Assembly: GCA_041751095.1 (NCBI GenBank)
Contig: JBGSYC010000078.1
Coordinates: 1 to 64,000 of the forward strand
DNA from: JADCRZ01 sp041751095
Lineage (GTDB): Bacteria > Bacteroidota > Bacteroidia > Chitinophagales > Chitinophagaceae
Reading direction: 5' to 3'
DNA length: 64,000 nucleotides
The notes under the pieces are model-generated. The model saw only the letters and a list, made by a program, of their open reading frames with translations. It was not told the DNA's origin and ran no database searches. Positions 25,840 to 34,322 of this stretch are shown here, piece by piece. The translations under genes and the position numbers were made by a program. How positions within the stretch are numbered: the stretch's first letter is position 1; every line of letters begins with the position of its first letter.

Positions 25840-26955
25840 ATGCCTGACTCCCGGTTACCTGCGATACTGTTGTTGGAAGATGGTACTGTTCATTACGGTA
25901 AAGCTTTCGGGATGATTGGAAAAGCAACCGGCGAAATCTGTTTTAATACCGGCATGACGGGATACCAGGAAGTATTTACCGATCCCAGTTATTTTGGTCA
26001 GGTGCTGATCATGAATAATGTTCATATTGGTAATTATGGGGTGATGGATGCTGATGTGGAGTCTGCAAATGTGAAGATCAGGGGACTTATAGGGAGAAAC
26101 CTTGAAGAGCAGTATTCCCGTAAAATGGCGAAAGGTTCGCTGGATAATTACCTGAAAGAAAATAACATAGTGGCTATCGAGGACGTGGATACCCGTGCCC
26201 TCGTAACCCATGTTCGTACCAGGGGAGCTATGAACTGTATTATTTCCTCAGCTACGCTCGATGTAGACTTACTAAGGGAGGAACTGTCAAAAGTTCCTTC
26301 TATGGCCGGACTGGAACTGGCCACTGAAGTTAGCACAAAGGAATCGTATGAACTTGGTAACCCGGATTCCGCTGTAAGAATCGCCGTTATGGATTATGGT
26401 ATCAAGCAGCATATCCTGGAGTGCATGGTAGAAAGAGGCGCTTATGTGAAAGTACACCCTGCAAAAACGACTATGGAAGAACTAAAGTCGTTCAATGCAA
26501 ACGGATATTTTATTTCGAACGGACCAGGAGACCCTGCGGCCATGGGATATGCAGTAGATACACTGAAAGATATTTTAAAAGAAGAAAAACCTGTTTTCGG
26601 GATATGCCTCGGGCACCAGTTGCTGGCCTTGGCGAACGATATACCAACGTTCAAGATGCATCATGGCCACAGAGGCCTCAATCACCCGGTGAAGAACCTG
26701 GTGACCGGTAAATGTGAGGTCACTACTCAAAATCATGGATTTGGCGTAGACCCTGAAGCGGTTAGAAATTCTCCTGATATTGAGATAACGCATGTTAACC
26801 TTAATGATTCATCAATCGAAGGTATCAGGGTAAAAGGCAGGCCCGCGTTTTCAGTTCAGTATCACCCGGAATCAACTCCGGGCCCTCATGATTCAAGGTA
26901 TCTTTTTGATGAATTTATCCAAATGATAAACGAGAGCCGGAAAGCAAGCCTGTAA
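25840..26955 (+). CDS. carA: Carbamoyl-phosphate synthase small subunit
   Basis: The 371-residue glutaminase subunit supplies ammonia to CarB for carbamoyl phosphate, the precursor of arginine and pyrimidines. The N-terminal domain shows LLLEDGTVHYGKAFG and TGMTGYQEVFTDPSY. The class I glutamine amidotransferase domain contains the nucleophile in FGICLGHQLLA and the His/Glu pair in QYHPESTPGP. carA directly after rplQ is a familiar Bacteroidota order. carB is not in the window. Confidence 0.96.
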   Translation: MPDSRLPAILLLEDGTVHYGKAFGMIGKATGEICFNTGMTGYQEVFTDPSYFGQVLIMNNVHIGNYGVMDADVESANVKIRGLIGRNLEEQYSRKMAKGSLDNYLKENNIVAIEDVDTRALVTHVRTRGAMNCIISSATLDVDLLREELSKVPSMAGLELATEVSTKESYELGNPDSAVRIAVMDYGIKQHILECMVERGAYVKVHPAKTTMEELKSFNANGYFISNGPGDPAAMGYAVDTLKDILKEEKPVFGICLGHQLLALANDIPTFKMHHGHRGLNHPVKNLVTGKCEVTTQNHGFGVDPEAVRNSPDIEITHVNLNDSSIEGIRVKGRPAFSVQYHPESTPGPHDSRYLFDEFIQMINESRKASL

Positions 26956-27035
26956 ACTTCCTGGTTTAAGCGCAGGCAGATGTATTCACGCTGCATCAGC
27001 ATTAATGTAACACCCCGTTAACTGTAATTTATTTT

Positions 27036-27455
27036 ATGAAAATCGCGATCATTAACGGGCCGAACTTAAATCTGCTTGGAAAGCGGGAGCCCCAAATTTA
27101 CGGGTCAGAGGGCTTTGACTCTTTTTTTGGCCAGTTGCAGGTAAATTTTCCGGACATCATCTTTAATTATTTTCAGAGCAATATTGAAGGGGAGTTGATC
27201 AGCGAACTTCAAAGGGTTGGTTTTGATCATGATGGCATTATTATGAATCCGGGTGGTTATACGCATACCTCCGTGGCCATTGGCGATGCCATAGCAGCCA
27301 TAAATTCGCCCGTTGTAGAGGTGCATATCAGTAATGTTCATGCCCGCGAAGACTTCCGGAAGATATCTCATGTTTCTGCAAAATGCAGGGGCACCATTTC
27401 CGGGCTGGGGCTGAAAGGCTACGAGCTTGCAGTAAGATTTCTCGCCTCGGCATGA
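27036..27455 (+). CDS. aroQ: Type II 3-dehydroquinate dehydratase
   Basis: The 139-residue enzyme catalyses the third step of the shikimate pathway, 3-dehydroquinate to 3-dehydroshikimate. Diagnostic segments are IINGPNLNLLGKREPQIYG (catalytic Tyr), FQSNIEGELI, IIMNPGGYTHTSVAIGDA, and VEVHISNVHAREDFR (catalytic His). Length is normal for the dodecameric type II enzyme. Confidence 0.96.
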   Translation: MKIAIINGPNLNLLGKREPQIYGSEGFDSFFGQLQVNFPDIIFNYFQSNIEGELISELQRVGFDHDGIIMNPGGYTHTSVAIGDAIAAINSPVVEVHISNVHAREDFRKISHVSAKCRGTISGLGLKGYELAVRFLASA

Positions 27456-27534
27456 TGGGGAATGTCTGAACCGCTGATTCTCATGATTAAAATGATTACA
27501 TTGATGAACACCGCCAAATTAATAAACTGACATA

Positions 27535-27560
27535 CAATCAATCAAAATCACATTAATCAA
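27535..27560. repeat. AATCA-rich direct repeats before GxxExxY gene
   Basis: A tract of repeated ATCA and AATCA units precedes the GxxExxY gene. A similar tract (27990-28017) forms the last codons of that gene and its stop region. Together they flank the gene on both sides. Confidence 0.5.
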
Positions 27561-27573
27561 ACTGATTCATGGT

Positions 27574-28014
27574 ATGAAAGAGATTGTTAGTGAAAAATAT
27601 AAATATTCTGAATTGACAGGCAAGATAATTGGCTGCTCAATGGAGGTACATAAAGTTCTTGGCAACGGCTTTCAAGAAGTTGTTTATCAAAGGGCTTTGG
27701 AAGAAGAGTTTATCATTCAAAGTGTTTTTGCCCTAAGAGAATTTGAAATGTATATTTTCTACAAAGAAAAAATTGTTGGCACAAGAAGAGTTGATTTTTT
27801 TGTTGGTGATTCTGTTTCATTAGAAATAAAAGCCGTTGCTAAATTGGAAGATGTTCATTTGGCACAGGCAATCAATTATTTGGAAGCATACAATTTAGAA
27901 ATAGGACTGTTAATAAATTTTGGTGCAAAGAGCCTGGAGTACAAGAGACTGATAAATTCAAAGTTTGACCCAACAAAGCTGAACACATCAGTAAAATCAG
28001 TTAAATCAACTTAA
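27574..28014 (+). CDS. GxxExxY family protein
   Basis: This 146-residue protein carries the family motif G-x-x-E-x-x-Y in LGNGFQEVVYQRALEEEF. It also shows a PDDEXK-like arrangement, RVDFFVGDSVSLEIKAV, in which the Asp, Glu and Lys could form a nuclease-type site. The fold relates to the PD-(D/E)XK superfamily, but the biological role of the family is not established. The last ten residues derive from an AATCA-rich repeat tract. The stop codon overlaps that of the convergent parvulin gene by 4 bp. Confidence 0.85.
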   Translation: MKEIVSEKYKYSELTGKIIGCSMEVHKVLGNGFQEVVYQRALEEEFIIQSVFALREFEMYIFYKEKIVGTRRVDFFVGDSVSLEIKAVAKLEDVHLAQAINYLEAYNLEIGLLINFGAKSLEYKRLINSKFDPTKLNTSVKSVKST

Positions 28015-28649
28015 TCAACGGTCAAAAACACCCGCAGAAGCAATGCAAAACCGGTATCCTGTTTTGGGTCCGCAGTTCGTTTAATCACGTGCACACCTGT
28101 TCTGCTCCAAACCTTAAAGACTTCTCCTTTCTTTCTCCTGGTAAGCTCTTTTTCAATTTCCGGCAACACAGACCCTGACGCTATCCATCCAAGGTCGCCT
28201 TTCGTAGCAGCTTCACCTCCCATAGAGTAAGCCTGAGCCAAATCTTCAAAGCTTGCACTGCCTTCTTTGATCCGAAGAATAATATTGGTAGCAAGGGAAT
28301 CAGCAATGCGCCGGGTAAAAGTAGCTGTATCAATAAAGATCTGGCTTACCCTGGTAAACGTATTTGGAGCTTTTCCCAATACCTGTACCAGATATTTTTT
28401 TTCCAGAGGGCCATACACTTTCCGCAAAGTGCCCTTATAGGCAAGGCTGTCTGCCACTCCTCTGAATTGCGACGTGTTCAGGATAATTACCGTATCAAGC
28501 CTGTACTTTTTTTTCAGCACTTCCCGAACATAAGCCACCGGATTAGCAGCTTTCTCAATCCCGGTTTTCATCTGACTGATGGATAATTTTTGCCCTGAAG
28601 AAACGCCCGAACACAATAAAAACGTTATCAATACAACGAAACGGTTCAT
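28011..28649 (-). CDS. Exported parvulin-type (PpiC) peptidyl-prolyl isomerase-like protein
   Basis: From ATG 28649 the protein has 212 residues with an N-terminal signal (MNRFVVLITFLLCSGVSSGQ). The C-terminal half is a parvulin-like domain: FEDLAQAYSMGGEAATKGDLGWIASGSVLPEIEKELTRRKKGEVFKVWSRTGVHVIK matches the GGDLGW...ME...VxGVHxI pattern. It may assist folding of envelope proteins. An in-frame ATG at 28739 would bury the signal peptide and is rejected. The N-terminal region lacks a recognisable SurA chaperone domain. Confidence 0.8.
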   Translation of the reverse strand: MNRFVVLITFLLCSGVSSGQKLSISQMKTGIEKAANPVAYVREVLKKKYRLDTVIILNTSQFRGVADSLAYKGTLRKVYGPLEKKYLVQVLGKAPNTFTRVSQIFIDTATFTRRIADSLATNIILRIKEGSASFEDLAQAYSMGGEAATKGDLGWIASGSVLPEIEKELTRRKKGEVFKVWSRTGVHVIKRTADPKQDTGFALLLRVFLTVD

Positions 28650-28748
28650 GCTACTGATTGAGGTTGCAAAGATAAGGGCCTTATAAATAGTGAATCTACT
28701 TGCCAGTTGTGACTGCAACGATAAACTTGGCCAGCACATTAACGAAGT

Positions 28749-28798
28749 ATTGCTCCGGTTAAAAGTACGCCAGGCCTTCTGCTTTTAACCGGAGCAAT
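28749..28798 (-). terminator. Perfect 17-bp inverted repeat, possible terminator
   Basis: ATTGCTCCGGTTAAAAG (28749-28765) is exactly complementary to 28782-28798, with a 16-nt spacer. It follows the small protein gene on the minus strand by 65 bp and precedes the parvulin gene. No strong T-tract follows, so termination versus mRNA stabilisation is unresolved. Confidence 0.55.
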
Positions 28799-28862
28799 GA
28801 TTTAAATGGAACAATGAATGGCACGATCCGGGGGAAACATTTTGCTGCTGCATCATCGACTT

Positions 28863-29072
28863 TTAGAAGGCGGTGATTTCACCACTTTGTTCAATTACGA
28901 CCTCGTATCCTTCAAGTGATTCAGGCAGCCTGTTGCTTAAATCACGCGTCAGTTGCTTTACCAAAACTACGATCGCAGGTTTACCATTCCTGCTGCCGGC
29001 GCCAACACCGGTAACTCCAGGTATGGCCATGATGGTGCTGCTGTTTTTGTCTATTACTTTGCCGATATCCAT
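28863..29072 (-). CDS. Small protein resembling the N-terminal domain of the adjacent protease
   Basis: The 69-residue protein has no signal peptide. Its core, IPGVTGVGAGSRNGKPAIVV, followed by LVKQLTR...LEGYEVVIEQSGEITA, matches region ~76-139 of the neighbouring protease (NNVVGVGIGEK...GKLVVKVLVKEKK...IGGVATDVEETGEIHA). Both share a G-V-G-x-G turn, a VxVLVK strand and a final GEI. It lies 76 bp downstream of the protease on the same strand, probably in one operon. A role as a trans-acting pro-domain, inhibitor or chaperone for the protease is inference. Confidence 0.75.
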   Translation of the reverse strand: MDIGKVIDKNSSTIMAIPGVTGVGAGSRNGKPAIVVLVKQLTRDLSNRLPESLEGYEVVIEQSGEITAF

Positions 29073-29148
29073 AGTACCTGAGCTTGTTATTTATATACGT
29101 AGTAAGCACCGGCGACCGCTGTTAACGCAATCATCCTGAGATCACCGG

Positions 29149-30255
29149 TCAGGCCACGATAGTTACACCAAAGGTAGTTAATACGGTGCCTATCGGATTA
29201 CAAAATGTGGAGTTTGTAGATGCATTGCCGGCAAACAACAGGCCTACCGGCCGGTTTTGCGGAAATGATGTAACCAGTGAACCGGAATCGCCACGGTCGC
29301 TGAATATTCCACCTGTTCCACGTACCCGGAACTGTCGTACAAATCGGGCCACTCCTCCCAATGGTGCATAACTTACGTCTACTGTTGTGTTAACGAGGTC
29401 AATAATGCCCCGCCTGTACTGGGTTGTGCGACCGCTTTTTTGTACCTGCATATTAATAGCCGGAAGAATTACCCCGGGGGCTATCGGCTGAAGCACTCCT
29501 CCCAGGCGGAGGATGCGCCGGTCAACAAGGTTAGGGGAGGTGCGCGCAATTGCTGCGTCCACAAGGTTTGTTGTGCCGGGTGCAAAATTAATGGGCGCAA
29601 ACTGGGTAAGCCTGGCGATGATATCCTGAGGGCATGTTCCGCCATCGAGTATTCCGGGCTGGGGAATGCCGGTATTTAAAGGAGAAGTATTCACCAGGGC
29701 GATCACATGGTTATTGGAGAGAATAAACAGCTGGTTACTCCTGGTAACCAGGCAGCCTGCTGTGCCTGCCATGGGGCGAAGGCAATTGCCAATAGAAATC
29801 CCGCAGGGCATGGGCCTGCGGCGGGCGGTGAACATGTGTGCGTGTATCTCGCCTGTTTCTTCAACATCGGTAGCCACTCCTCCGATACTTTGGGGCACGA
29901 GAACTTCAGCGCTTATCTTACGCTCGCTTTTCTTCTCCTTAACAAGCACTTTCACTACAAGTTTCCCGGTCAGCACCCCGCCAATCTCCTTTTCACCAAT
30001 CCCTACACCAACAACATTGTTAAAAATATAAGGCTCTTCGTCCGTCAATGCAGCCGTTTCTGAACCGGCTGGTCTCATAAGCCTGCTTTCTAACTCATCA
30101 CGGGCCTGCATAAGCGATTTAACCTCGTCAAAGCTGTCACTAAGGCCGCTAAATGACTCAAGGGTTACTTCATCCTGCGACTGAGTTTCGGCATTTACGT
30201 CGAAATCTTCGAACTGATCACCTTTTGTTGGATCAAATTCTTCAAACTGATTCAT
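29149..30255 (-). CDS. Trypsin-like serine protease with N-terminal pro-domain-like region
   Basis: From ATG 30255 the protein has 368 residues and no signal peptide. Residues 1-60 are acidic with a repeated FEEFDPT/FEDFDVN pattern. Residues ~76-139 form a small domain related to the adjacent 69-residue protein. Residues ~150-368 are a trypsin-fold protease with a likely triad H183 (LSNNHVIAL), D233 (LVDAAIA) and S324 (RGDSGSLV). Relatives occur widely in bacteria but their targets are mostly unknown. The lack of a signal suggests a cytoplasmic location or an unusual export route. The in-frame ATG at 30285 would add ten residues and is less likely. Confidence 0.85.
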   Translation of the reverse strand: MNQFEEFDPTKGDQFEDFDVNAETQSQDEVTLESFSGLSDSFDEVKSLMQARDELESRLMRPAGSETAALTDEEPYIFNNVVGVGIGEKEIGGVLTGKLVVKVLVKEKKSERKISAEVLVPQSIGGVATDVEETGEIHAHMFTARRRPMPCGISIGNCLRPMAGTAGCLVTRSNQLFILSNNHVIALVNTSPLNTGIPQPGILDGGTCPQDIIARLTQFAPINFAPGTTNLVDAAIARTSPNLVDRRILRLGGVLQPIAPGVILPAINMQVQKSGRTTQYRRGIIDLVNTTVDVSYAPLGGVARFVRQFRVRGTGGIFSDRGDSGSLVTSFPQNRPVGLLFAGNASTNSTFCNPIGTVLTTFGVTIVA

Positions 30256-30649
30256 AGTATAAAATTTATAATTGAAGCGGACCATTATAAAGGCCGGCCC
30301 GCATTGCCCGGTTTAGTATGGTTATAGTATTTGAAAGGGGTTGCTTTGACGCAGCAATGCCAACTGACGTATTATCATCATTTAACATTCAGATCAATCG
30401 TAAATGAACAGGAGAAGATCAACGTGCTACTAACCGTTGAGTAAATTCAGACAATGGATATTGCAGGGAAATTAAAAAAGAAAATCATCAAAGGGAGCGG
30501 AACCGGGTATAAATCTATAAATAATTTAATTGCGATGCAAGCGATGAGGAAATTTTTTTTGCGCAGTAGCGGAGTCGTTGAATCTCGTGAGCCGGCATTT
30601 GTCAATGATTTACCCTCGCACGTATAATTAAGCACTTCCGGTTCACGCC
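30256..30649. other. Intergenic region between VPS10-like gene and protease
   Basis: No convincing gene lies here. A plus-strand frame at 30454-30627 could encode 57 residues starting MDIAGKLKKKIIKG, but it has no family, promoter or codon support. The region should carry the promoter for the minus-strand protease operon; I see no perfect TAnnTTTG element. Confidence 0.5.
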
Positions 30650-33409
30650 TTATTTTATGCTTACATACTCTTTTTTCACTCTTCCTTTTTTCCGGGCTGG
30701 CGGGCAAGCAACATTAATGCCTTCCCTGTCTATACGATCATTGTTAATCTTACCCGTAAGTATGTTGAGTAACTTGTTTGTCTCTGCCTGTTTTTTCTGG
30801 CGGAAGCTATAATTCTGCAGCAGCAATTGAATGCTGTCGAGTTTCGCAAGGTACAGGCTTCTTCCGTGAGTGCCCAGGATAATCTCATTTTCACGCCGCT
30901 GGATGGCAATATCATGTACAGGGACCGACTTTGGCAAACCATTGTTCCACATCATAAAAGTATTACCGGCATCAATAGTGGCATATAAGCCCCCATCGGT
31001 TCCGACATATAATATACTGTCTTTTTTAGGATCTTCTTTTACCACATTCACCGGCTCGTCGGGCAGGTCTTTTCCAATCTGTTTCCAATTGACACCATAA
31101 TCTTCGCTTACATAAACGTAAGGAGAGAAATGATCATTACGGTAACCATTAAGCGAAGCATATACCCTTCCTTCTTTGAAGCTGCTCGCAGTCACCCTGC
31201 TGATATATAATCCCCGCGGCAATTTTCTGCTGATCAGGTTCCACGTATAACCTCCGTCTTTTGAAATCTGTATATTGCCGTCATCCGTGCCTACATACAA
31301 AAGGCCGAATTTCAATGGCGATTCACTGATCGTGGTAATGGTACCATACGGCACGTCTCCATCCTTTTTTCCGTTGGTAAGGTCATTGCTTAAGGCCTGC
31401 ATACTGTCGCCTTTGTTTAAAGACCTGTGGAAACGGTTAGTGCCGAAGTACAGAACGTCCTGATTATGCCTGCTTAAAAAAATGGGTGATTGCCAGTTGA
31501 AACGCAATGGCGCTTCACCGAGTTCATGTAGAGGTTTAACACTTTTAAAATCTTTTATGCCAATGAACTGCCTGGTATACGATCCAAACTGAAATCCTGA
31601 ATAAACGGTCTTATTATCCCTTGTGTCTACCTGTACCTGCATTCCATCGCCGCCGCCTATTGCTTTAAAAGGGTATTGGCCATTGTCGATCCAACCGATG
31701 TCTTCCATGTTCGTTGAAGGGCCTACCCAGGTGCCGTTATCCTGTAAACCTCCGTAAATATTATATGGTTTCGCATCGTCAACTGCAATGGAGTAATACT
31801 GTGCTACAGCAGGAGTGTTGGCCTTGAACCAATGGGAACCGTTGTCGTAAGTTATATTACATCCCCCGTCGTTGCCGTTTATCATGTGTGAATCGCGTTT
31901 TGGATTGATCCACATCGCATGATGGTCGGCGTGAACATTTGCTTTATCCATCTTTTTAAAGCTTTTGCCACCGTCTTCCGACAATTCTGCATCATAGCCT
32001 GTAATCACCACCTTGTTTTCATTGTAGGGAGATATATAAATCTTTCCAAAAAAATATCCATATGTATTATACATGGCAAGGAGGGAATCATTTCTTTTCT
32101 GCCATGTTAACCCGCCATTATCGCTCCGGTAAACCTCGCAGCCGTATATCGAACGATTGGTAAAGCCCTGGTCAATATCCTGATAGTCGTACAACACTGT
32201 CGGTTTAAGTATCCCGCTGCCGACCATCTCTTTTAGCTGTGCTGCACCGTATCTGTTGGGGTACCTGTTGTTTTTTAGAAAGCTGTCAATTTTAAATGTC
32301 TGCAGTAGAAGAAATTGTTCCCTGGTGATGTTCTTAAAAATATTTACCGCGTATTTCGAGGTGTCGGGTTTCGGCAGCCCGGATTGTTTCCTTTGAAACT
32401 GGTTATCAAGAACGGCATAGACAATTTTTGGATTTTTAGGGTACACCGCGATGCCTATTCTTCCAACCCCTTCTCCCACAGGGAATCCTGCGCCTTCTTT
32501 TGAAAGAAGCTGCCATGTGCTACCACCGTCATTGCTTTTATAGATTCCACTCGTTTTTCCGCTTTCAACAAAATTCCACGAGCTTCTTATTCGATGCCAC
32601 ATGGTAGCATAAAGCTCATCAGGCTGAAGGGGATTTATGTCAAGGTCTACAGCTCCGGTATTATCGTCGAGGTATAAGCTTTGTATCCAGGTTTTGCCTC
32701 CGTCGGTCGTTTTATAAACACCTCTTTCTTTATTGGGAGAGTATAGGTGACCCAATACTGCTACCCATGCAATATTGTCGTTTTCAGGGTGAAGCTGGAT
32801 TTTCCCGATGTGGTGACTTTCAGGAAGACCGGCATACTCCCAGCTTTTGCCGTTGCCGGAGCTTTTAAAGATACCTGTGCCTGCATAAGAGGAACGGCTG
32901 CTGTTGACTTCGCCGGTTCCAACCCAGACGGTCCGGCTTTTTGATTTCCAGTTTACGGCAATATCACCGATCGTTAATACATTTTCACTGTCAAAGACCG
33001 CAGTAAATGACTGGCCATTGTTGAGGGTATGCCATAATCCGCCAGTGGCATATGCAACATAAAACTCGGTGGGGTCCCCGGGGTTAACCTCAAGGTCTAC
33101 AACACGTCCGCTCATTATGCTGGGGCCGATGTTCCGGAACTTTAAATCCTTTACCAGTGATCTTTGCTCCAGTACCTTTCGCCTTTCAAGGCCTTTCAAT
33201 CTTTGTTCGGCTGTTGTAGGCTTCACCTGGCCCATAGCTGAAAACAGCATGACAATTGTTAAAAGAGATAAAAATAGTTTCGGTTTGTGCCGTCTACTGT
33301 AGAATCTACACGAGTTTTGCAGGTAAGGTATCACTGACAGGATAAGATGATGATGACAGTTGAATTTCCGGGGTAATGAATATTTAGCGCGAAACAAAAA
33401 GAACGGCAT
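30650..33409 (-). CDS. VPS10/sortilin-like beta-propeller exported protein
   Basis: The 919-residue protein contains many blades typical of VPS10/sortilin and BNR-repeat propellers: GVYKTTDGGKTW, GIYKSNDGGSTW, VYRSDNGGLTW, IQISKDGGYTW and VYVSEDYGVNWK, each with the S/TxDxGxTW Asp-box. Such proteins are often annotated as glycosyl hydrolases, but no catalytic residues are evident. The ATG at 33409 gives a 40-residue lead before a hydrophobic signal (LFLSLLTIVMLFSAMG), longer than usual; no intermediate ATG exists. It is presumably exported, perhaps a surface or periplasmic ligand-binding protein. Confidence 0.8.
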   Translation of the reverse strand: MPFFLFRAKYSLPRKFNCHHHLILSVIPYLQNSCRFYSRRHKPKLFLSLLTIVMLFSAMGQVKPTTAEQRLKGLERRKVLEQRSLVKDLKFRNIGPSIMSGRVVDLEVNPGDPTEFYVAYATGGLWHTLNNGQSFTAVFDSENVLTIGDIAVNWKSKSRTVWVGTGEVNSSRSSYAGTGIFKSSGNGKSWEYAGLPESHHIGKIQLHPENDNIAWVAVLGHLYSPNKERGVYKTTDGGKTWIQSLYLDDNTGAVDLDINPLQPDELYATMWHRIRSSWNFVESGKTSGIYKSNDGGSTWQLLSKEGAGFPVGEGVGRIGIAVYPKNPKIVYAVLDNQFQRKQSGLPKPDTSKYAVNIFKNITREQFLLLQTFKIDSFLKNNRYPNRYGAAQLKEMVGSGILKPTVLYDYQDIDQGFTNRSIYGCEVYRSDNGGLTWQKRNDSLLAMYNTYGYFFGKIYISPYNENKVVITGYDAELSEDGGKSFKKMDKANVHADHHAMWINPKRDSHMINGNDGGCNITYDNGSHWFKANTPAVAQYYSIAVDDAKPYNIYGGLQDNGTWVGPSTNMEDIGWIDNGQYPFKAIGGGDGMQVQVDTRDNKTVYSGFQFGSYTRQFIGIKDFKSVKPLHELGEAPLRFNWQSPIFLSRHNQDVLYFGTNRFHRSLNKGDSMQALSNDLTNGKKDGDVPYGTITTISESPLKFGLLYVGTDDGNIQISKDGGYTWNLISRKLPRGLYISRVTASSFKEGRVYASLNGYRNDHFSPYVYVSEDYGVNWKQIGKDLPDEPVNVVKEDPKKDSILYVGTDGGLYATIDAGNTFMMWNNGLPKSVPVHDIAIQRRENEIILGTHGRSLYLAKLDSIQLLLQNYSFRQKKQAETNKLLNILTGKINNDRIDREGINVACPPARKKGRVKKEYVSIK

Positions 33410-33494
33410 ATCTCAATGGTTTGGCATACAATGAATAATTATGGTAAAACGTTATAAAAAAGCTTCCATTCTAAAGAACCTCAAACTTACAAAA

Positions 33495-34154
33495 ATGCGT
33501 TGGATTCTAATTTTCTGCCTGCTCTTTTCAATTGATGGCCTCAGCCAGTGGAAAAGCTATGTCATAGGGGTAAAAGGTGATACTTTAAACTGCGTTGATA
33601 TGGAAGGCCGGAAACAGGGCAGGTGGGTTGTTCACTTTAAAGAGGTCAGGGGTGAGCCCGGCTACGAAGAAGAAGGAGCTTTTAACGATGACAAGAAAGA
33701 AGGCATATGGCGGCGGTATAGTCTTATTGGCGACATCCTCGCTGTTGAAAGTTATCGTTGGGGAAATAAAGATGGGGGTAGCCAGTATTTTAACGGATTT
33801 GGCGAATTGATGCGCGAAGAGAACTGGAGAGCCATCAACCCCGACAAACTATACGATACACTGGAGGTTGAAGATGTACTACGCCCGGGCAATTTCAGAA
33901 CGGTAACGGTTAAAAATGAAGGCGCCGGGGTAAGGCATGGAGTATGGAAGTATTATGATCCCATGACAGGTTTTATCACCAAAACCGAAAAATACGTTTT
34001 AGGGGCGCTGGAAGGCAAAAAGAAAGATGTTGCGGCAACACCCGGCGCTGCTGAAGCAAAAAAAGTTCCCAAGCCGAAAGAGGTACTGGATTTCGAGAAA
34101 AAGCATGCCGGTAAAAAGAAAATCCGGGTAAGGGACGGAAGTACAGGTTTTTAA
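33495..34154 (+). CDS. Exported MORN/YwqK-like repeat protein
   Basis: From ATG 33495 the protein has 219 residues with a signal peptide (MRWILIFCLLFSIDGLSQ). It then shows MORN-like motifs: GRKQGRWVVHF, EGAFNDDKKEGIWRRYSLIG, WGNKDGGSQYFNGFGELMREENW, and GVRHGVWKYYDPMTG. The C-terminus is Lys-rich and ends KIRVRDGSTGF. Proteins with such repeats are common in Bacteroidota envelopes; function is unknown. The in-frame ATG at 33441 would place a basic stretch before the signal and is less likely. Confidence 0.75.
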   Translation: MRWILIFCLLFSIDGLSQWKSYVIGVKGDTLNCVDMEGRKQGRWVVHFKEVRGEPGYEEEGAFNDDKKEGIWRRYSLIGDILAVESYRWGNKDGGSQYFNGFGELMREENWRAINPDKLYDTLEVEDVLRPGNFRTVTVKNEGAGVRHGVWKYYDPMTGFITKTEKYVLGALEGKKKDVAATPGAAEAKKVPKPKEVLDFEKKHAGKKKIRVRDGSTGF

Positions 34155-34322
34155 GAAGAACATCAGGGAGCCGACGACATTACACTGGCGGATTTGGACC
34201 CGCCCTCCAATCCGGGCTGGTCTCAGATGTAGCCCAGGAGCGTACTGCGGAGCCCAGGCGCGAAAGGTCGCGGCGAGCCGCCGGTTCGGAAAACAAGCCG
34301 CGAGCCCCTTTCGGAGGAGTTA
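34155..34322. other. GC-rich convergent intergenic stretch with dyads
   Basis: This 168-bp gap between convergent genes is visibly richer in G and C than its neighbours. It includes CGGCG-AGC-CGCCG (34271-34283), a 3-nt-loop palindrome similar in design to those at the window start. It may act as a bidirectional transcription barrier or be a repeat remnant. Confidence 0.45.

Noticed and set aside
30454..30627. A 57-residue plus-strand frame beginning MDIAGKLKKKIIKG
   Set aside because: It has a plausible look but no promoter, no family and only chance-level length; left as part of the intergenic note.
30447..30707. An 86-codon minus-strand frame overlapping the VPS10-like gene end
   Set aside because: It begins inside a real gene in another frame and its product is low-quality.
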